A stretch of DNA of 27,756 bases from Deltaproteobacteria bacterium (GTDB taxonomy: Bacteria; Bdellovibrionota; UBA1018; UBA923): assembly GCA_016194725.1 (NCBI GenBank), contig JACQAW010000124.1, forward strand, positions 1 through 27,756. Reading direction: 5' to 3'. The translations under genes were made by a program, and so were the position numbers. Under the pieces are notes generated by a model. That model saw only the letters and a program-made list of their open reading frames with translations, did not search any database and was not told the DNA's origin. Shown one piece after another: positions 23,773 through 27,756 of the stretch (position 1 is the first letter of the stretch; the number at the start of each line of letters is the position of its first letter).

Positions 23773-23953
23773 CGAAACGGTGGTCAGTTTTGAAAATTCC
23801 GAGCTGGCCGGCGATCTGGCCGCGCAGTTCCTCAAAAAGGACATGGTTCACAGCACCCGCATCACCGCAAAACAGGCCAAAGGCTTTCATGACACGGGCA
23901 AGGTGCCGAACCCAAACCTGTTTCTTTCGCTGAAGTTCAAAGGGCTGCTTTAA
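23723..23953 (+). pseudogene. Phospholipase-D-like C-terminal fragment
   Basis: In the frame beginning GCC 23723 the sequence reads AVVGSHNMDSRSKVLNSETV, followed by a VSFENSELAGDLAAQFLKKD segment, to TAA 23953. GSxNxDxRSxxLNxE is the block that follows the second HKD motif in PLDc/cardiolipin-synthase-like enzymes. The HxKxxxxD half of the catalytic motif and everything N-terminal are missing. Dropping one base near 23722 would give FYDRK-AVVGSHN, a natural PLD reading, joined to the App1 phosphatase. It therefore looks like the remnant of a PLD gene fused to the App1 gene by deletion plus a frameshift. The fragment cannot be catalytic alone. Confidence 0.7.
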
Positions 23954-23984
23954 TTTAACCAGTCTGTAGGATAATATCGTCGAG

Positions 23985-25031
23985 GTGGGCAAGACGAAGG
24001 CGGCGGCGACATCATCACTCCTGTTTACCCTCGCGGCCGCGCTGCTCATTGGCAGAACCGCCTGCGCCTACGAGCAGCCCCTGGCCCCGGTGCCCGAGGT
24101 ACCGGGCCTTGAGCAGACGAAGATAGACCTGGGACACAAGCTTTTCTTCGACAAGCGCCTTTCGAAAGATGGCTCGATGAGCTGCGTATCGTGCCACGAA
24201 ATGACCGAAAAAGGCGCGGGCGCACGGCCCGGAGTAAAAAAAGACAAAAATATCTCGGGAATCGAAATAGGCACCAACAGTCCCAGCATCTTCAACGCCT
24301 GGTTTGGGTTTCGGCAAGGCTGGCGCGCCGACAGCGACACACTCGAAACGCTCATCAACCGTCCGCTCGTAAATCACATGAACTACCCGCCCCTACCAGG
24401 TCAAAAGCGCGCGCCGAACTCCAAAGAGCAGCGCGACGCCGAAACGGCCACCTGGAAGGAAGTTCTGGAAAGACTCAGGAATGTCCCGGTTTACGCCCAC
24501 GCGTTTTCGTTTCTTTACGACAGCGGCGTTACGCGGGCCAGCGTCGAAAACGCGCTGACCCAGTACATGACCGCGCTGCTACCCAGGGGCTCGCGCTTTG
24601 ACTCGTATCTGCTGGGCCATGATGAAGCCATCAGTCAGGACGAAAAAGACGGCTACGCGCGATTCAAATCGTTTGGCTGCGTATCCTGTCACCAGGGAAG
24701 GGGCGTGGGCGCGAACATGGTGGCCGAGTTCGGCGTCATGCTGGCCGACGACGGCGCTGCCGAGCCCATGGTGGAACGCGACGCCAGCGGCAAGCCGTCT
24801 CACGCGCGCTTCAAGGTACCCAGCCTGCGCAATGTCACGCGCACGTTTCCCTATTTCCACGACGGGTCCATTGCCGAGCTCTCAGACGCGATACGCATCA
24901 TGGGCCGCGTGCAATTGGGGCGGGCCATCAGCGATAACGACATCAAGCTGCTCAAGGCATTCCTGGGCTCGCTTGAGGCGGCGCCGGACCAAAAGCTGCT
25001 CGCCGATCCTTTCGCGGGAGATGGCAAATGA
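23985..25031 (+). CDS. Dihaem cytochrome c peroxidase (CcpA/MauG family)
   Basis: A 348-residue protein starting at GTG 23985. The signal peptide is within 1-28 (SSLLFTLAAALLIGRTACA). Two c-type haem motifs are present: C67-VS-C70-H71 and C232-VS-C235-H236. Other peroxidase features are GHKLFFDKRLSKDGSMSCVSCH, GTNSPSIFNAWFGFRQGWRAD, RFKVPSLRNVTRTFPYFHDG and a probable distal Met in RIMGRVQLG (306). Periplasmic enzymes of this family reduce H2O2 with electrons from small c-type cytochromes, and some act as MauG-like oxidases. The usual GVxxTAPYxHDG is changed to NVTRTFPYFHDG. The stop overlaps the ATG of the cyclase gene, so both are co-translated. Export and haem attachment require Sec and Ccm functions outside the window. 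Confidence 0.92.
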   Translation: MGKTKAAATSSLLFTLAAALLIGRTACAYEQPLAPVPEVPGLEQTKIDLGHKLFFDKRLSKDGSMSCVSCHEMTEKGAGARPGVKKDKNISGIEIGTNSPSIFNAWFGFRQGWRADSDTLETLINRPLVNHMNYPPLPGQKRAPNSKEQRDAETATWKEVLERLRNVPVYAHAFSFLYDSGVTRASVENALTQYMTALLPRGSRFDSYLLGHDEAISQDEKDGYARFKSFGCVSCHQGRGVGANMVAEFGVMLADDGAAEPMVERDASGKPSHARFKVPSLRNVTRTFPYFHDGSIAELSDAIRIMGRVQLGRAISDNDIKLLKAFLGSLEAAPDQKLLADPFAGDGK

Positions 25032-26662
25032 CGCCGGGACGAACTTTGCGCGCGCAGCTCGTATTCATGTCCGCGGCCGCGTTGGTCGTGACTGTTCTAA
25101 CCTATAGCGTCGTGGTGTTTCGCGATATCGACACCGAGAAAGACCTGCTCGTCCGCAACGATTTGCGCGAACTGACAACCCTGAACGCCAGGCTCGATAG
25201 CGACATTCTCGAGGCACGCGATGCGCTGCGACCCAATTACGATGATGTTGCCGATACCGCCAAAGGCATACAGGCCGCGGTGCAGGCTCTTGACGCCGGC
25301 CGCCTGGGCCAGCTGCGCGCCGCAAATTCCAAAATCGACGAGGCGTTCCGGGCGCTCTATGACCAGCTCGCCCGCAAGGTGGGGTTGCTTGACGACATTA
25401 AGTTTCGCCATGCGGTAGCCATGAACTCGTCGCGTTTTTTTCCCATGGCCTTGAGTGACGTGAAGTCAACGAACCCCTCTATACTTCGAGATAGGCTGGA
25501 CCTGGAAACCGGAATTCTGAACTACATGCTTACAGCCGGCGCGAATCAGGAGGCTCTTGACGCTTTGATAAAACAGCTCAAAACCGACGCGGCCGCCCTC
25601 GGAAACGAGGAACTGCAAATTGCCGTAAGGCACGCCGCAAAGCTTGCCGCTGTTTTTCCCGCCCTCAACCACGACACCCAGGCGCTGCTCGAGATACCCA
25701 CCGGCGCCAGCATCGCCGCGCTTAAAAACGAGTACAACCGTGGACGCACAGCGCATGAGGAACAGGCACACTGGGTGCGTCTGGCGCTCGCGCTGACCTC
25801 GATTGTGCTGCTCGTGAGCTTCGCTTTCGTGATACGGCAAATCTGGCGCACCAATGCCTCGGCCCAGCGCTTCGTGCCGATAGAGCTGCTCAACATTCTG
25901 GGCCGCAGCTCGCTGGCCGAGGTAAAACGCGGCGATGCCGTGGCCCTCGAGATGCACATCCTTTTTGCCGATATTCGGCGATTCTCGGAGCGCATGGAAA
26001 AATCCTCGCCGGCTGAAGCGTTCGCCTTCATGAATGAGTACCTTGCGGCAATGGGCGCACCCATTGCGCAGTTCCATGGCTTCATCACGGAATACCGCGG
26101 CGACGGAATTTTTGCGCTCTTCCCCGGCAAGGCTGACGACGCGGTAGCTGCTGCTCAAGGCATGTTAAAGGCCCTGGCGCAGCTGAATCAGGGACGCGCC
26201 GCCCCCGTCGAAATAGGCGTGGGTGTGCATAGCGGAGGAGTGATGCTGGGCACCTTTGGCGCAACCGAGCGCCTCAATGCGGGCGTCATCAGCGTGGCGG
26301 TGGTCATGGCTGCGCGGCTCGAGGGCCTGACCAAGCAGTACAAGGCCCCGCTACTGGTCAGCGAAACAACTTATCAGCGCCTGACACCCGAAAAACTTCG
26401 GCTGCGCCAGGTTGATCAGGTGCAGGTGCTGGGCGTTTCGAACCCTACTTTCATTTACGACGTGCCAGCGGCCGACGTGCATGCTGCATATGACGAAGCA
26501 ATGGCCCTTTACCGTGCGCGGCAGTTCGAAAGTGCACGCGCGAAGTTCGAGCGGATTGCCGACGACCCGGTATCGGCGTCATTGGCGAAAAGATGCGCGA
26601 GCTATCAGGCGGCGCCGCCGCCGCCGCAATGGCAGGGCGTATTCGAAGCGAACGAAAAGTAA
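25028..26662 (+). CDS. Membrane-bound class III nucleotide cyclase homologue with altered active site
   Basis: A 544-residue protein overlapping the peroxidase stop (ATGA). TM1 spans about 10-31, a helical periplasmic sensor region (about 35-248, similar to DAHL-type all-alpha sensors) follows, and TM2 is about 250-269. The cyclase domain covers 280-480. Metal-binding Asp residues are kept: D315 in LFADIRRFS and D359 in EYRGDGIFALF. The adenine-specifying Lys is E355, the second specificity residue (Asp in ISDAVNxAAR) is V423, and the transition-state Asn is V426; Arg R430 remains. A short TPR-like tail (AYDEAMALYRARQFESARAKF) ends in a Pro-rich segment. It may sense a periplasmic signal linked to peroxidase activity. 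Catalysis is doubtful from these residues; a regulatory or altered-substrate role is possible. Confidence 0.85.
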   Translation: MTPGRTLRAQLVFMSAAALVVTVLTYSVVVFRDIDTEKDLLVRNDLRELTTLNARLDSDILEARDALRPNYDDVADTAKGIQAAVQALDAGRLGQLRAANSKIDEAFRALYDQLARKVGLLDDIKFRHAVAMNSSRFFPMALSDVKSTNPSILRDRLDLETGILNYMLTAGANQEALDALIKQLKTDAAALGNEELQIAVRHAAKLAAVFPALNHDTQALLEIPTGASIAALKNEYNRGRTAHEEQAHWVRLALALTSIVLLVSFAFVIRQIWRTNASAQRFVPIELLNILGRSSLAEVKRGDAVALEMHILFADIRRFSERMEKSSPAEAFAFMNEYLAAMGAPIAQFHGFITEYRGDGIFALFPGKADDAVAAAQGMLKALAQLNQGRAAPVEIGVGVHSGGVMLGTFGATERLNAGVISVAVVMAARLEGLTKQYKAPLLVSETTYQRLTPEKLRLRQVDQVQVLGVSNPTFIYDVPAADVHAAYDEAMALYRARQFESARAKFERIADDPVSASLAKRCASYQAAPPPPQWQGVFEANEK

Positions 26663-26694
26663 CCGCTTGTGTTCGATGACAGAGCACTAAAGCT

Positions 26695-27756
26695 GTGATA
26701 GACTTACCAAGTCATTTGAGCCTGACTCGCATGACCAGAATGGATCCCGTCGACGCGCTGGCGCAAACGGTGCGTGTCCAGGCCGGCGCGGTAACCGAAG
26801 CCGTGCATAAACATTGCGAGCCGCTGGGGCTGACGTGGCCGGTGGATTTTGCCTCGAAGGGCTCAAGCCAGGTGGGCGGAAATATTTCGACCAATGCCGG
26901 CGGCGTGAAGGTGATTCATTACGGAATGGCCCGCAACTGGGTGCTGGGTCTGCAAGTAGTCACGATGAACGGCGAAGTACTTGAGCTCAATGGCGCACTC
27001 GAAAAAAATAATACGGGCGTCGATCTCAGACAGCTCTTCATCGGCAGCGAAGGCACGCTGGGAATCATTACCGAGGCAACTCTCAAACTCGCCCGCGTTC
27101 CCGAGAAACTCGACGTTTTCTTTTTCGCAGTATCGGACATCGAAGCCGTGCTGCAGCTTTTTCTCGAAGCCCGCCGCGCGCCCTTCACGCTGATGGCCTT
27201 TGAATGCCTGACCCACAAATGCCTCGAGGTGGTGCTTTGGAATTTGAAGCTGAAGTCGCCATTCCAGGCCGCCGCAGGCAGCTATGTTTTACTGGAAGTT
27301 CAGCGTCCCGACTCCCCCGATTCGGGAGCCGCGCAGGAAGTGCTGGATACCTGGCTGGCCAGCCTTTTCGACAAGGGCCTGGTTTCGGACGGCACGCTGG
27401 CGCAGTCGCCGCGCGAAGCCCGCGAGCTGTGGCAGCTGCGCGAGGGCATCAGCGAAAGCCTTTCACGCAAAGCATTTTTGCATAAAAACGACATCGCGCT
27501 GCCGATCGCCCAGCTGGAATCATTTATTCCGGCCATGCACGAAATGTTTGCCACGAAGTACCCAGGTATCGACATCTACCTGTTCGGGCACATCGGCGAC
27601 GGCAATCTGCACGTCAATGCGCTGAAGCCGGACTCGATGAGCCGCGAGGACTTTCTTGACCGCGCGCACCGGGCCGATAAAGATCTTTTCACTCTCGTGC
27701 GCAAACACCAGGGCAGCGTGTCGGCCGAGCATGGAATCGGGCTGCTCAAAAAGGAC
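26695..27756 (+). CDS. FAD-linked oxidase (GlcD/D-2-hydroxyglutarate dehydrogenase type), N-terminally truncated and cut by the window end
   Basis: The frame is open from the TGA at 26677-26679 to the last base. Protein-like sequence starts at about 26695 (VIDLPSHLSLTRMTRMDPVD), with ATGs at 26731 and 26740. The FAD-binding core is present in part: VRVQAGAVTEAVHKHCEPLG, WPVDFASKGSSQVGGNISTN, AGGVKVIHYG and LFIGSEGTLGIITEATLKLA. The C-terminal oxidase domain follows, with FGHIGDGNLHVNAL and GSVSAEHGIGLLKKD at the edge. These enzymes oxidise D-2-hydroxyacids using FAD. The first 80-100 residues of the family, including the PRNTEE- and GGGT-type pyrophosphate-binding loop, are missing upstream of 26695, where the peroxidase-cyclase operon ends 33 bases earlier. 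It may be a deletion pseudogene or an assembly join. Confidence 0.82.
   Translation, partial: MIDLPSHLSLTRMTRMDPVDALAQTVRVQAGAVTEAVHKHCEPLGLTWPVDFASKGSSQVGGNISTNAGGVKVIHYGMARNWVLGLQVVTMNGEVLELNGALEKNNTGVDLRQLFIGSEGTLGIITEATLKLARVPEKLDVFFFAVSDIEAVLQLFLEARRAPFTLMAFECLTHKCLEVVLWNLKLKSPFQAAAGSYVLLEVQRPDSPDSGAAQEVLDTWLASLFDKGLVSDGTLAQSPREARELWQLREGISESLSRKAFLHKNDIALPIAQLESFIPAMHEMFATKYPGIDIYLFGHIGDGNLHVNALKPDSMSREDFLDRAHRADKDLFTLVRKHQGSVSAEHGIGLLKKD

Noticed and set aside
25466..26158. Minus-strand open frames in the cyclase gene
   Set aside because: They are antisense to a well-supported two-TM cyclase with aligned catalytic-domain motifs.

Overview
The window is a chromosomal stretch of a Gram-negative, free-living bacterium with an estimated GC content near 58% (judged by eye). 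About a dozen proteins carry Sec signal peptides, and cyclophilin, RND pump, KirBac channel, App1 phosphatase, trypsin-like protease and adenylate-cyclase-type genes occur together. This mix of secreted hydrolases and small unknown exported proteins is what I would expect from Bdellovibrionota/Oligoflexia. That assignment is inference from gene content; no rRNA or other phylogenetic marker is present.

Layout. 1-431: the 3' end of a four-helix-bundle (S23/IVP) gene, then a short GC-rich palindromic repeat tail. 432-3203 (+): a secreted unknown protein, a fatty acid desaturase, a thioredoxin-fold protein and a DUF3455 protein, the last two overlapping if the upstream start is used. 3227-4147 (-): periplasmic cyclophilin. 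4251-5162 (-): LysR regulator, divergent from a COG4315-type secreted protein and a DMT permease whose genes overlap by ATGA. 6699-7826 (+): exported M48-like metalloprotease, preceded by a perfect 22-bp palindrome. 7921-12197 (-): RND pump without adapter or outer-membrane partners, a small membrane ORF and a secreted cysteine protein. 12318-14139 (+): large secreted cysteine-rich protein interrupted by one frameshift. 14164-16747 (-): secreted leucine-rich-repeat protein and DAHP synthase. 16849-17646 (+): KirBac channel lacking its usual C-terminal end. 17805-18881 (-): polytopic membrane protein, divergent by 14 bp from a trypsin-like protease (18896-19798). 20078-21064 (+): CelD/BioF2-like acyltransferase after an AT-rich gap. 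21111-22565 (-): MocR-type regulator. 22948-23953 (+): App1 phosphatase joined out of frame to a phospholipase-D tail. 23985-26662 (+): dihaem cytochrome c peroxidase overlapping a membrane class III cyclase. 26695-27756 (+): FAD-linked oxidase missing its N-terminal part and running off the window.

Most units are one- to four-gene transcription units with housekeeping, envelope or stress roles. I see no transposase, integrase, CRISPR array, tRNA or recognised defence system. The points most worth following are the peroxidase-cyclase pair, whose cyclase lacks the substrate-specifying and transition-state residues; the long palindrome before the metalloprotease; the four-helix-bundle cassette with its repeat tail; and an unusual concentration of broken or joined genes (12750, about 17640, about 23720, about 26700). 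Those may reflect gene decay or assembly errors.
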